A stretch of 33,373 bases of DNA from a virus. The stretch lies in IMG/VR virus record IMGVR_UViG_3300017763_000083, positions 1 to 33,373 of that record; one strand, written 5' to 3'. Under the pieces are notes generated by a model. The model made no database searches, was not told where the DNA came from, and was given only the letters and a program-made list of their open reading frames with translations. Every line of letters begins with the position of its first letter. The first letter of the stretch is position 1. A program made the position numbers and the translations under genes. This document shows positions 1 through 8,559 of the stretch, piece after piece.

Positions 1-488
1 AGTTTGTTGTTAGCACGAATTGAAGACTCTTTGTAATTAGAAACGATACCTCTCTGTTTACTTGTTCTTCCTTCTACAACTTCATTTGGTTTAAAACCGT
101 ATCCTGAAATAGTCTTAACAAACAATCTGTTTGAATTAATGACTTTAACTTCTGCGACAGTTTTTGAATCCAAACCAACGATATACTCACCCACTCCGAA
201 TGGGTCAGAATCGATGTTAAAATTATCTGCTGTTCGTTCCAGTAATATTTTATTGGCATCTTGAGATGATGGGGAAACGGTAGCGGTTTCATATATAAAT
301 CCACCACTACCATCTTCCGCACCAAGGCAATCATGTGCCTCTTGAGATTTTAGAACTACTGTTTCATGTTCTAGAAACTCAAAATAAGCTTTTAGGAAAG
401 CGACAAATTCTGGCGACTCTGCCGTAACAAAGTCGGGGACTAGACTATTAAGTCTAGGAATTAATTTGTCAACGTTCCCAATACTCAT
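1..488 (-). CDS. Large virion structural protein, N-terminal fragment (runs off the window)
   Basis: The reading frame is open from ATG at 488 to the window edge, giving about 162 residues of a longer protein. Its N-terminus has a block (PDFVTAESPEFVAFLKAYFE, about residues 18-37) that resembles the start of large baseplate/tail structural proteins of marine T4-like phages, which follow gp6. It lies 1 nt after the stop of the preceding gene and has no clear Shine-Dalgarno sequence, so translation is probably coupled. By position it should be a late baseplate-wedge or fibre-attachment component (gp7/gp8/gp10-like). I cannot say which, because most of the protein is outside the window. Confidence 0.75.
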   Translation of the reverse strand, partial: MSIGNVDKLIPRLNSLVPDFVTAESPEFVAFLKAYFEFLEHETVVLKSQEAHDCLGAEDGSGGFIYETATVSPSSQDANKILLERTADNFNIDSDPFGVGEYIVGLDSKTVAEVKVINSNRLFVKTISGYGFKPNEVVEGRTSKQRGIVSNYKESSIRANNK

Positions 489-489
489 A

Positions 490-969
490 TTAAGACAATG
501 TTACCGTACTTTCAAAGTTCGCTAAAACATACCACTTAGAACCATCCCAAATCAAAATAACCGCATCACCCTGTGTTGATTGGGAAATTTGATTAGATGA
601 AGATGTACCACTACCAAAATTTGTTACAGTAATGTTGGCTACATGTGAACTAGCTGGTTCAGTCTTTTGATAAATCAATTTCAACTGACCAACGTCAACA
701 CCGTTGTCCAACGTAAATGCAACGTTACCTGAAGCACCTGATAGGTCGATTGCAGTTGCAAAAGAACTAGCAAGGTTACTTGCAGTTGCCGTTAAGGTTG
801 TGATATCATCTACCGCTAAATGCGTAGGGATATTTTCAAAAAGTTGAGCAATTGTCATCTTTTTGTTGACGGGTGTTCCGCCTGGGTTATCAACGATGTG
901 AAGTAAATCATCACCCCCGATGTCTGCGTCTGCTACTGCAGTTAACGCTGATATTTTCTTATCTGCCAT
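490..969 (-). CDS. Small virion protein, probable tail/baseplate accessory
   Basis: A 159-aa protein starting MADKKISALTA. This N-terminal phrase is common in phage fibre and neck/baseplate accessory proteins. The rest is rich in Ser, Thr, Asn, Gly and Val, has a long beta-type pattern, and ends in a predicted beta-rich domain (GDAVILIWDGSKWYVLANF) resembling C-terminal modules of phage decoration or fibre proteins. A good AGGAG ribosome site precedes it. It lies between gp6 and the large structural gene in the late structural operon. The exact role is unknown; the structural assignment rests on context and composition. Confidence 0.7.
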   Translation of the reverse strand: MADKKISALTAVADADIGGDDLLHIVDNPGGTPVNKKMTIAQLFENIPTHLAVDDITTLTATASNLASSFATAIDLSGASGNVAFTLDNGVDVGQLKLIYQKTEPASSHVANITVTNFGSGTSSSNQISQSTQGDAVILIWDGSKWYVLANFESTVTLS

Positions 970-1041
970 TTGAATTTTCTCCTATTATTATCCAATTGAA
1001 TGGTAAACTACTCATGGGATTCATGACCGCTTTATCCATAG

Positions 1042-2919
1042 TTAGTAAGATGAGGTTGATGCGGGAATAAATCCTACACCAGCACTCGATTCACCGCTTG
1101 CAACGGTGTCCAATTCACTTGTGACCTTGATATCATCAGAAGAAATATCGATTAACGAACCTCGTTTAGCAATAACATCATTTGAATTAGGTATTAAAGT
1201 GAAATCAATCGTATTATCTGAATTAACCGTTGAGGTTATAATCAGAGAATTGACTGATATTTTACCAGTGCCATAATCGACAGACCCAGCTTCATTATCT
1301 TGATAGATTCTTGTAGAACCTGATAAGAGAAATCTTCGGAGTTTGCCAGTACCATCATCATCAAAATACATGATGTTGGTATCATCGCCACTAATGTAAA
1401 ATCCTGTTGTGTTTGTAATACCACCAGCAGATGCGTTGTATCCGCTCGATGGATTATACAAAGGGTTACCAAAGTCTACTGTTAGTCCAGCATTTTGACC
1501 TAGTAACAAAACTTTCTTTTTGAGTTTTAAACGTATGTTAGAGATATTAGATAAAATCGAACTATCAGTCTCATCAATCCGATTCAATAGATTTGAGTGT
1601 CTAAAAATACTATCAAAGTTGTTTAGATTATCTCTATCGTATTCTACGATTGTGTTCTTAACCATGGTCTCTAACTCGCCACTTGTTAAATCTGTTGATT
1701 TTTCGTTGTACTGAAATATGGTAGTGACCATAATCTTGATGATTTCGGGGTCTACTATTTCGGGTCTAACTGTAATAACGTTAAGTTTATTTAGGTTGTT
1801 TTTAACCAATTCTTTTTCTACGTCAGACAGATAGTCACTGTTTAAAGGTTTGATAGCAACAAATACTTTACCGTATACAGGTGGGTCATTATCTTCACCA
1901 CCCCATACTGCAACTGCATCTGCATTCGGGTAATACTCACTGACCTTTGCTTTATAGTCATTCAGTGTTACCAGTCTGTTTTGTGAAGAGTAGAACTTTG
2001 TTGCTTTAAATTTAATTGATTCCACAGACTCTTTTTCTGCACCACCAGCTGCGGGTGAAGTAGTTGTAATGACTGCATCTGAAAACCCGTTGATTGTATC
2101 TAAGAGTGAAAACTTGGATGCACCGTTAGCATGTATTGTATTTACAATAGTATATTGGACAGTTATAATATCACCATCCCTAAGTTCCTCACCGATACTT
2201 CCATCACCAAAATAGAGTTCGGTAAATCCGTCTTCGTTTTCTTGCGTGAAGTACACCTTACTGGTGGATAGGACATTTGAAATATCACTTGCAAGTGCGT
2301 GTGCAGTTGATACCCCGCCAGAGTTAACTGAAACGGTCATTGATTGTCTATCAATTCTTGCTTGACTTAATACAAACTTAGGATTAGGTTCCTGTCTATC
2401 GTAAACAAATACGTCACTCGCATTCAGTCCCTGTTTCAATTGTACATTAGTGTATGAAAAACTCTTACCATTTGGTTGAGGTGTTACACCCGCATAACAT
2501 ACAAAGGTATAACTTTTACCGTCATATACTGTGTTGAATCTTGTCCCTGCTGGGATTGTCATTTCATTTGCACTTGGATATGTGCCATCGGGGTTTCTTA
2601 CATTATTTACTGTAATATCACAAATTGCTGTAGCAGCTGATTCTGAAGCAGGGATAAAACCTAAATCTTTTGCACGTGATACCACGTTCTTTCTAATTTG
2701 TGCAGAATCCAAAAACAATTCTGAAGCTGCAATGTTTGTATTTACTGCGCCAATGTGCGATGAATATGCAAGTAAATCTACCAACATCGAAAGTGTCGAA
2801 CCCTCAAAGTTATAATCTTTTAGACTATCCTGTCCTTTTAAGTAACTTTTTAAATTTTGGCTTATGTCCTCAAAATCTAAATCAGTTACGTTTAGGGATG
2901 AACTTTTTACTGTTGACAT
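1042..2919 (-). CDS. 6: Baseplate wedge protein gp6
   Basis: A 625-aa protein, close to T4 gp6 (660 aa). gp6 dimers build the inner ring joining the six baseplate wedges around the hub and drive the sheath-contraction switch. The N-terminal region (DLDFEDISQNLKSYLKGQ, then FEGSTLSMLVDLLAYSSHIG, about residues 14-58) is the hallmark of the gp6 family in marine T4-like phages, which is related to the gpJ-like baseplate proteins of other contractile systems. The middle (about 300-350) has the KFYSSQNRLVTLNDYKAKV pattern typical of gpJ-like baseplate proteins. It follows gp25 by 10 nt, the usual gp25-gp6 pairing. Confidence 0.95.
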   Translation of the reverse strand: MSTVKSSSLNVTDLDFEDISQNLKSYLKGQDSLKDYNFEGSTLSMLVDLLAYSSHIGAVNTNIAASELFLDSAQIRKNVVSRAKDLGFIPASESAATAICDITVNNVRNPDGTYPSANEMTIPAGTRFNTVYDGKSYTFVCYAGVTPQPNGKSFSYTNVQLKQGLNASDVFVYDRQEPNPKFVLSQARIDRQSMTVSVNSGGVSTAHALASDISNVLSTSKVYFTQENEDGFTELYFGDGSIGEELRDGDIITVQYTIVNTIHANGASKFSLLDTINGFSDAVITTTSPAAGGAEKESVESIKFKATKFYSSQNRLVTLNDYKAKVSEYYPNADAVAVWGGEDNDPPVYGKVFVAIKPLNSDYLSDVEKELVKNNLNKLNVITVRPEIVDPEIIKIMVTTIFQYNEKSTDLTSGELETMVKNTIVEYDRDNLNNFDSIFRHSNLLNRIDETDSSILSNISNIRLKLKKKVLLLGQNAGLTVDFGNPLYNPSSGYNASAGGITNTTGFYISGDDTNIMYFDDDGTGKLRRFLLSGSTRIYQDNEAGSVDYGTGKISVNSLIITSTVNSDNTIDFTLIPNSNDVIAKRGSLIDISSDDIKVTSELDTVASGESSAGVGFIPASTSSY

Positions 2920-2929
2920 TTGGTTTCCT

Positions 2930-3349
2930 CTATCTCGCTCTCGTTATGGTGAAATCCATCTCTTGGGATTGAGCATTATTTTTTATGTTATAAAATACTG
3001 TTATATTCAGTTCGTTTCTATCAGACACCTCACCAAATGATATCTTAACATTCTGTACCCTAGGTTCAAAATCTTCAATTATTTTTTTTATTTTAGATGC
3101 CGAGCGGTTTTGAGCTCTAGGACTATTATTTTCAAATAACTGATTTCTGATATTAGAACCTAAACTTGGTTTGAAGGGTCTCTCATAAAAGTTGGTCAGA
3201 ACTATATTTCTTACTGAACGTCTTATTGCGTCACTATCATACTTAATAGTAACGTCTCCAGTAATTGGATGTGGTTTAAATCTAAAATCTATATCTGAAT
3301 AAATTCTAGAATTTGCAACGTTCTTTGCTTCTGATTTTAAGTCTGCCAT
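2930..3349 (-). CDS. 25: Baseplate wedge protein gp25
   Basis: A 139-aa member of the GPW/gp25 family; T4 gp25 is 132 aa. It joins gp6 and gp53 in the wedge and nucleates sheath polymerisation. The family core is visible: YSDIDFRFKPHPITGDV, then SDAIRRSVRNIVLTNFYERPF, about residues 18-60, including the family's conserved E-R-P-F turn. An exact T4 late promoter octamer TATAAATA ends 5 nt before the ATG, so this gene may start a leaderless late transcript that continues into gp6. Confidence 0.95.
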   Translation of the reverse strand: MADLKSEAKNVANSRIYSDIDFRFKPHPITGDVTIKYDSDAIRRSVRNIVLTNFYERPFKPSLGSNIRNQLFENNSPRAQNRSASKIKKIIEDFEPRVQNVKISFGEVSDRNELNITVFYNIKNNAQSQEMDFTITRAR

Positions 3350-3354
3350 ACTTC

Positions 3355-3362
3355 TATTTATA
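3355..3362 (-). promoter_or_regulatory. Late promoter of gp25, 5 nt from the start codon
   Basis: The octamer TATAAATA on the minus strand matches the T4 late consensus exactly. Only GAAGT separates it from the gp25 ATG. In T4 this box is centred near -10, so transcription should begin at or within a base or two of the A of ATG. Confidence 0.75.
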
Positions 3363-3378
3363 CATCAACAGCATATGT

Positions 3379-4773
3379 CTATGAAGGTTTCTTCGTTTCA
3401 GCTGGAGCGCCCGAACCTGCTCCACCAGCACCACTGAAGTAGTTGTGTGTATGAGTTGCAAGTGTTGGCGAGTTTCCTGCCTTAGTATCAATATCACCAT
3501 CGGCACTAATTGTTGATTCGTTTGTTTGTTTACCTGTAATATGAACTGTACCGTCCACTGTTAAATCCGTAGTCATCAAAGTTGTGGGTGAAGTAAATGT
3601 GGTGTCACCTACTACATTAGCATTAAGTGTTCCACCTATTTGTGCGTCAACTAGACCTGTTATATTTGCAGTTACATCTCCACCTACGGTTGCATTTACA
3701 TTTCCGTCTACCATTAGGTCTGTATGACCTGCTACATAGATATCTGCATTACCTGTTGCTACTGCAATTCTGACATTACCCTTTTCGACAGAAACATCTA
3801 CGTTACCACCGACAATTAGTTTGTCGTCTTTTGCGACTACTGTATAATTATCATTTACAATTCTAGTTACCTGAGACCCATCAGGATGTATTTCATAGAA
3901 CGTTCCACTTCTATGTTCAAGTGCTATACGTTCTGCACCAAGGGTGTCATCAAGTTCAATGATATGACCCGACTCAGTAGTCATTGATTTGTTATAGGGG
4001 TAAACAGGTTTAGCGGGTGATACTGGGAATGCCCATTCCTCATCCACTATTCTTTTCTTTGTATTATCTGTAAAGATTTCTTTTGTGTTTACATGTTTTA
4101 GATTCTCAACTTCGGGTTCTGAATTTGTAATTGTCTGAGTTGATTCTTTAAGTTTTGTAAAACTTCTATGGGTGTATGTTGCGATGCCTGTTGTGTTATC
4201 ATTTAAATCTGAAGCATCATAATACTTGGGGTAGTATGGTAAGTCCTCTTCGGTAAGTTCAACTTCTTCTATTGTAGAACCTGTCCCATCATAGTTTAGT
4301 GTAAGAGACTTTACATGTTTAGGTGCTGTGTCTAAAGCAGTTGTAAGACCAAACGTTCTTGATGTGTCATGGACAGGCGTTTCCCCATCGGGGGTATCGA
4401 CATAATCTTCAACTGTCAATCGTCTTGGGTCATTGAAACCATCTTCTACAGTTCTCTGTATCAATTCATCTTTTAAGGTAATACGAGAACCTTGTGCGGG
4501 CATACCTGCTGTAACACCTAGTACCACAGGGTCTTGCATGTATTCCTCGTCTCTCCAAAATCCAAATACCGTAGACCCTTCTACGAGACCGTTACCTCTA
4601 CCGAATCCTGAAAGACCTGCTTCGGTGGTTGGAAGTATGACTTGAGCCCATGGTAAGTCGGGGGTTGCGATTGCATCTTTTTGATGCGTATGTGAACCAT
4701 GTACACGAACACGAACCCTACCAATCATCAACGGGTCTTGTCTATCTTCTACTATACCATACCAAAATTTCAT
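3379..4773 (-). CDS. 5: Baseplate central spike gp5 without lysozyme domain
   Basis: A 464-aa protein. Residues 1-95 form the gp5/VgrG-type OB-fold (MKFWYGIVEDRQDPLMIGRV, then GSTVFGFWRDEEYMQDPVVLG). The middle is a linker with no lysozyme domain, which T4 gp5 (575 aa) has. From about residue 270 there are short V-x-G-x-V-type repeats, the triple-stranded beta-helix needle. The tail contains THTHNYF, possibly metal-binding at the tip. It pierces the outer membrane on contraction. The start overlaps the gp27 stop by one base (TAATG), as expected for obligate hub partners. Loss of the lysozyme domain is usual in marine T4-like phages. Confidence 0.93.
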   Translation of the reverse strand: MKFWYGIVEDRQDPLMIGRVRVRVHGSHTHQKDAIATPDLPWAQVILPTTEAGLSGFGRGNGLVEGSTVFGFWRDEEYMQDPVVLGVTAGMPAQGSRITLKDELIQRTVEDGFNDPRRLTVEDYVDTPDGETPVHDTSRTFGLTTALDTAPKHVKSLTLNYDGTGSTIEEVELTEEDLPYYPKYYDASDLNDNTTGIATYTHRSFTKLKESTQTITNSEPEVENLKHVNTKEIFTDNTKKRIVDEEWAFPVSPAKPVYPYNKSMTTESGHIIELDDTLGAERIALEHRSGTFYEIHPDGSQVTRIVNDNYTVVAKDDKLIVGGNVDVSVEKGNVRIAVATGNADIYVAGHTDLMVDGNVNATVGGDVTANITGLVDAQIGGTLNANVVGDTTFTSPTTLMTTDLTVDGTVHITGKQTNESTISADGDIDTKAGNSPTLATHTHNYFSGAGGAGSGAPAETKKPS

Positions 4774-6254
4774 TATACTTTCCTCGGAGCAGCTGTATTA
4801 TCTAACGGAGTATAATCTGCTATCTTTCTTGCGTAACTTTCTTTTACACATTCAATGAACAATTTACCCACCTTGTCAGCAGGTACACCATTCACACATA
4901 TGTCTGTAATCAAATATCTGTTATCATTCATTTTATCTGCAATGTCCACACCACCTGTTGAAGATTGCGGTGGGGGGATATCTAACTTAATAACTGTTCC
5001 AACACTCAAGTCTGTTCTTAGAGGTATTGTAATTATGATTCTATTTTGTTGTAGAATTTCTAACATTGCTCTACGTTCTAGTTTAGCTGTATCGACTTTG
5101 GCAGACCATCCTTTAAAGGTTTCCTCTTCGTCTAGAGTGGTTGCGTTATCGTATGCATGAATCATTCTAGTGTCTGAAATTCTAACCGCATCGTACTTAT
5201 ATCCTAGATTAGTATCTACATCTTTGTCACTAACTGCTGGAGATACTTTTGCATCGACTACATTCTCTGTTGTAAGGACTTTTTCAAAGACCTCGTTTTG
5301 TCCACCTGTTCTAATCATTGGATGACCCGAAAGGTGTCCTTCTGAATTTCTTGAAAAAACTTCATCAATAGAGTAAAGGTCAATTTCTTCTACTTTTCTT
5401 ATAGGGTCATATGTCAATTGAGTTGATGCATAAGCACCCCCAATCATTCCCCTTAAAGTGTCTGCTCGTTGCGGGTGTTCAATCGATTCAATAACGGTAT
5501 TAACCCCACCATCAGCATTTGCATCTATATCTGCAGTTTTGGTATCTCCTTGTCTAGACCCATACGAAAATGTAAGAGGAAATTCTTGTTGGAACATTTC
5601 ATCAATACTTTTAAAACAGAAACCACCATTTAAGGTTTCGTAAAAGAACATACCATTCTGATATGTTGCGTTATCAGCCATACCTTTGTCACTGTTGTTC
5701 ACACAAAAATCTATGAACTTATCAATCGTCCAGTTAGGTAAAACCATTTGTTGGTTTTCGGGTTTAGTGTCTTCCCAATGAACGAATTCCTCTGTAGGTA
5801 TGTGACCTTCTTCGATAAGAACGTTCTGCAACATCTTATCATATGAACCACGCATGACTCTAGATACTCTAGTATTTCTAGCAGTAAACATCCGTGGGTC
5901 ACACACTTTGAGAACATAGGATTGAGTTGATTGGTCAACTCTATTAATTGCACTAATCTTGTAAACTTTTAAATCTCTGTCAATACTGAATTCTTCAGCA
6001 GATTCTTCACCCATGCCTTCAATCTGTTTGATTGAAATACGAATGTACTCATCACCAACAATCTTAAAATTTTTCAATAAATCAAGACCATCAATAATAT
6101 GGATATCACCCGTAACGAACTTATTGTAGATACTTTCATACAGACGAAACATTAGAACTGAATTCTGTATGTCTACGGATTCACCTTCTTGGTTCACTAA
6201 ATTTATGGCATCGATGGTAAATACACCACCTTGCATATTTTTCTTTTCAGTCAT
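4773..6254 (-). CDS. 27: Baseplate hub protein gp27
   Basis: A 493-aa protein, longer than T4 gp27 (391 aa). gp27 forms the trimeric torus that holds the gp5 spike and links it to the tail tube. Sequence signs of the hub/gpD-like fold are the N-terminal barrel (VLMFRLYESIYNKFVTGDIH, about 30-50) and the segment LPNWTIDKFIDFCVNNS with its W-T-x-x-x-F-I-x-F pattern. The stop overlaps the gp5 ATG, and gp53 ends 2 nt upstream of its start. The assignment rests on these motifs plus position directly before gp5. Homologues in marine phages are often labelled only 'baseplate hub'. Confidence 0.85.
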   Translation of the reverse strand: MTEKKNMQGGVFTIDAINLVNQEGESVDIQNSVLMFRLYESIYNKFVTGDIHIIDGLDLLKNFKIVGDEYIRISIKQIEGMGEESAEEFSIDRDLKVYKISAINRVDQSTQSYVLKVCDPRMFTARNTRVSRVMRGSYDKMLQNVLIEEGHIPTEEFVHWEDTKPENQQMVLPNWTIDKFIDFCVNNSDKGMADNATYQNGMFFYETLNGGFCFKSIDEMFQQEFPLTFSYGSRQGDTKTADIDANADGGVNTVIESIEHPQRADTLRGMIGGAYASTQLTYDPIRKVEEIDLYSIDEVFSRNSEGHLSGHPMIRTGGQNEVFEKVLTTENVVDAKVSPAVSDKDVDTNLGYKYDAVRISDTRMIHAYDNATTLDEEETFKGWSAKVDTAKLERRAMLEILQQNRIIITIPLRTDLSVGTVIKLDIPPPQSSTGGVDIADKMNDNRYLITDICVNGVPADKVGKLFIECVKESYARKIADYTPLDNTAAPRKV

Positions 6255-6256
6255 AA

Positions 6257-6994
6257 TTACGCCATTATGCGTTCAAACTCGGATACAACTCTTCGTATGA
6301 ATTCGGGTCTGATAACTTTGATAGTTCTTTTCTTTTCGTTTTCTTCCAGTTCTTGGTGTTGGAAAGTTTGAGGAACCCAATTACCTGTTTCAGTTAAATC
6401 ATTATTTAAACGTATCCCCGCATCAAAGGCATCAGCATTATAATAGTATGCAGTCGCATCTCTACTTTCTTGCACTGAGTTTGGTGTAAATGATTTGGTG
6501 CTGTTTAATCCTGTAACTTCTTGGTTTGCTTTAAACTTTTGACCATTGACCGTCTCTACCCATATGCGTTTAAATGTTGGGTCTACTTTTAACACCTTAC
6601 CTTTAGCACTTCCCTGTGATACATCTTCCCCTACTAAAAATTTACTGGTTGATGATACTATGTCTGTACTGTTTGGTGCAACTAGAACTTGTCCACGATA
6701 TTTGTCATCTAAGTAGTTTTCAAAGGTTTGATTGTCCATATGCCAATCATAGTAATTAGTTATCTCATTAGCAAGAAACAAAGTCCAATGTAAGTCACCG
6801 TCACCGTATAGTTTTGATGCAATAATATCGGGACGTTCTCCGTCTTGAATTTCGTAGACAGTGTAATCAACTATATCACTTAACGTGTTTCCGTTTATTT
6901 GTGCTTTACGGAAGAAGTCTTTGATGGTAACAATTCTACCATCAGAAAGTTTATATTGTATTTCGGGAAAGTTTTTATATAATTGGTTAGCCAT
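6257..6994 (-). CDS. 53: Baseplate wedge protein gp53
   Basis: A 245-aa protein; T4 gp53 is 196 aa. gp53 binds gp6 and gp25 and links neighbouring wedges. The N-terminal half is diagnostic: YKNFPEIQYKLSDG, then YTVYEIQDGERPDIIASKLYGDGDLHW..LFLANEITNYYDW. This is a LysM-like stretch seen in the gp53 family. Residues 115-180 are an insertion with a small beta-rich element, and the C-terminus (IRPEFIRRVVSEFERIM) is conserved in the family. It starts in a TAATG overlap with the end of gp48. Confidence 0.93.
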   Translation of the reverse strand: MANQLYKNFPEIQYKLSDGRIVTIKDFFRKAQINGNTLSDIVDYTVYEIQDGERPDIIASKLYGDGDLHWTLFLANEITNYYDWHMDNQTFENYLDDKYRGQVLVAPNSTDIVSSTSKFLVGEDVSQGSAKGKVLKVDPTFKRIWVETVNGQKFKANQEVTGLNSTKSFTPNSVQESRDATAYYYNADAFDAGIRLNNDLTETGNWVPQTFQHQELEENEKKRTIKVIRPEFIRRVVSEFERIMA

Positions 6995-8067
6995 TACCCA
7001 TCACCCCTTGTTTGTCTATCACGAATACTGTAGTCAGCACCAGTAATAGACTTATCCCCAACTGGGGAAATCTTTTGGAAGTTCTCTTGAGTAACAATTT
7101 TGATTTCTGTAAAGTCTAACTTCATAGCAGACTTGGTTGGTTGACCATTCTCAAAAAAACCTAATTCTGTGTCACCGTGTTGGATGTCGCAACCTGTACA
7201 AACCATTGGCATAAAACCGTCTAGTCTTTCTGCAATAGGGCCTTCCCATTCTACATCAAATACATTTGGGTAGTTAAAGAAGTTTTCGTTTTCTGTTGTT
7301 TCAGACGTACCAAAAGTATCGGGTAACATTGCAGTTCTAAAGTAGTACATGATTTGCTGAACCATGTCTGCTTCTTCCTCAGAACGTGGATAGAATTCAT
7401 ACTGAAATGAGAAAGAACGAAATCCAATACCTTCTAACAACTGTTCTTCCATCGGGTTAACTGCTCGTCCAGCATTCATGTTCATGAAATCACCTGTAGC
7501 AGAATTCATCAATTTGTTTATAGCAGCTCCTGCCATGTTTTTAACTTCACCCGCAAATTGTTCTAGGTCACCACCACCACCAAAGAAGTTGCCAGATTCA
7601 CCCCCATCAAACATATCTGCAAGTCCACGGATACCTGTACCAAAACCTTGAGTCTTATAGTTAACGGTGAAGTTACTTGCTAAATGTTCGGGTTTAACGT
7701 ACATTGCTATTTCTATATCTTCTTTAGATAATAGGTTAGCTGCATTTGCACCTTCTCTTGCCTCACGAGCACGTGTTCTGAAAATAATGTAGTTATCTAG
7801 TTGGTCATATAGTGGATACTGTAAGTCTCTTGACCCGCTTGAAGGAGTTTTTTTAGCAAGACCCTTTGCTTGGTTTCTTGCATCTAAGTTTTTTTCTAAC
7901 GAAGACCGTCTTTTTTCCAAAGTTCTTTTTGCTTCTTCTGCCTGTTCCCCTAATTGGTCAAGGATAGATGTCTTATTAATATTCTTTAGTTTACTTTGAA
8001 TACCCTTGGCAGAGGAGACAGCGGACTTTGCTTGATTGACCTTGTCTAGTAATTTGCTTAAACCCAT
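6994..8067 (-). CDS. 48: Tail tube cap/baseplate hub protein gp48
   Basis: A 357-aa protein; T4 gp48 is 364 aa. gp48 sits on the hub and, with gp54, starts tail-tube polymerisation. The N-terminal 80 residues are a charged coiled coil, followed by a Gly-rich linker (about 185-200) and a C-terminal tube-like domain (FRSFSFQYEFYPRSEEEADMV..IMYYFRTAMLP). It is first in the minus-strand baseplate operon, with a GAAGG ribosome site 7 nt before ATG and a late promoter 36 nt upstream. The ATG itself lies inside the opposite-strand late promoter. The alternative, gp54, is excluded because a better gp54 candidate starts at 9114. Confidence 0.85.
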   Translation of the reverse strand: MGLSKLLDKVNQAKSAVSSAKGIQSKLKNINKTSILDQLGEQAEEAKRTLEKRRSSLEKNLDARNQAKGLAKKTPSSGSRDLQYPLYDQLDNYIIFRTRAREAREGANAANLLSKEDIEIAMYVKPEHLASNFTVNYKTQGFGTGIRGLADMFDGGESGNFFGGGGDLEQFAGEVKNMAGAAINKLMNSATGDFMNMNAGRAVNPMEEQLLEGIGFRSFSFQYEFYPRSEEEADMVQQIMYYFRTAMLPDTFGTSETTENENFFNYPNVFDVEWEGPIAERLDGFMPMVCTGCDIQHGDTELGFFENGQPTKSAMKLDFTEIKIVTQENFQKISPVGDKSITGADYSIRDRQTRGDG

Positions 8068-8072
8068 AAATA
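8065..8072 (+). promoter_or_regulatory. Late promoter of the plus-strand gp4-gp29 operon
   Basis: CATAAATA on the plus strand, 36 nt before the gp4 ATG. The first three bases, CAT, are the complement of the gp48 start codon, so promoter and opposite start codon share bases. Confidence 0.65.
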
Positions 8073-8103
8073 CCTTCGTTATTAATTATATTGGTGTTAT
8101 ATC

Positions 8104-8111
8104 TATTTATG
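8104..8111 (-). promoter_or_regulatory. Late promoter of the minus-strand baseplate operon
   Basis: CATAAATA on the minus strand, 36 nt before the gp48 ATG. It contains the complement of the gp4 start codon. Together with the plus-strand box it forms a mirror-symmetric divergent pair with equal spacings. Confidence 0.65.
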
Positions 8112-8543
8112 TCTTACAGTGGCAAGTTCAAACCTAAAAACTATAAAAAATACAAAGGTGACCCTACTAAAATATACTATCGTTCTCTTTGGGAGCGTAG
8201 ATTCATGGTTTACGCTGATTCAAACCCCAATATCATTGAATGGGGGTCTGAAGAAATCGTTATACCTTACATTTCCCCTCTTGATAAAAGAAGACACAGA
8301 TACTTCCCCGACTTTTACATTAAGTATGTAAATACTTCGGGACAGACTGTACGGGAAATCATAGAGGTCAAACCTAAGAAACAACTCAAACCGCCTGCTA
8401 AACCACAGCATAGAGTTTCCAAGAGATATTTAATGGAAGCACAGACTTATGCGGTCAATCAGGCAAAATTCAAAGCAGCAGAATCCTACTGCAAAGACAG
8501 ACGCTATAAATTTCGCATATTAACTGAAGACCATTTGACCTAA
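8109..8543 (+). CDS. 4: Head completion nuclease gp4
   Basis: A 144-aa protein of the gp4 (gp50/gp65) family, needed to finish DNA-filled heads before tail joining. T4-like gp4 proteins have been reported to be nucleases. The PD-(D/E)XK-type core is visible: RSLWERRF (E29), YFPDFY (D68), IIEVKPKK (E86, K88). I start it at the ATG at 8109 (MSYSGKFKPKNYKKYKGDP), which matches family starts; an upstream TTG at 8091 would add six unlikely residues and lies in the promoter region. First gene of the plus-strand operon. Confidence 0.93.
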   Translation: MSYSGKFKPKNYKKYKGDPTKIYYRSLWERRFMVYADSNPNIIEWGSEEIVIPYISPLDKRRHRYFPDFYIKYVNTSGQTVREIIEVKPKKQLKPPAKPQHRVSKRYLMEAQTYAVNQAKFKAAESYCKDRRYKFRILTEDHLT

Positions 8544-8546
8544 ATG

Positions 8547-8554
8547 CATAAATA
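8547..8554 (+). promoter_or_regulatory. Late promoter between gp4 and the 184-aa gene
   Basis: CATAAATA ends 5 nt (GATGT) before the ATG at 8560 and lies just after the gp4 stop. It is an internal late promoter that would give a nearly leaderless mRNA. The spacing equals that seen at gp25, at 22887 and at iscA. Confidence 0.6.
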
Positions 8555-8559
8555 GATGT

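Noticed and set aside
74-334. 86-aa minus-strand frame
   Set aside because: It is out of frame with the much better N-terminal fragment of the large virion protein (1-488) and reads unlike a protein.
8091-8108. Upstream TTG start for gp4
   Set aside because: Adds residues unlike the family and overlaps the promoter region; ATG 8109 fits the known gp4 start.
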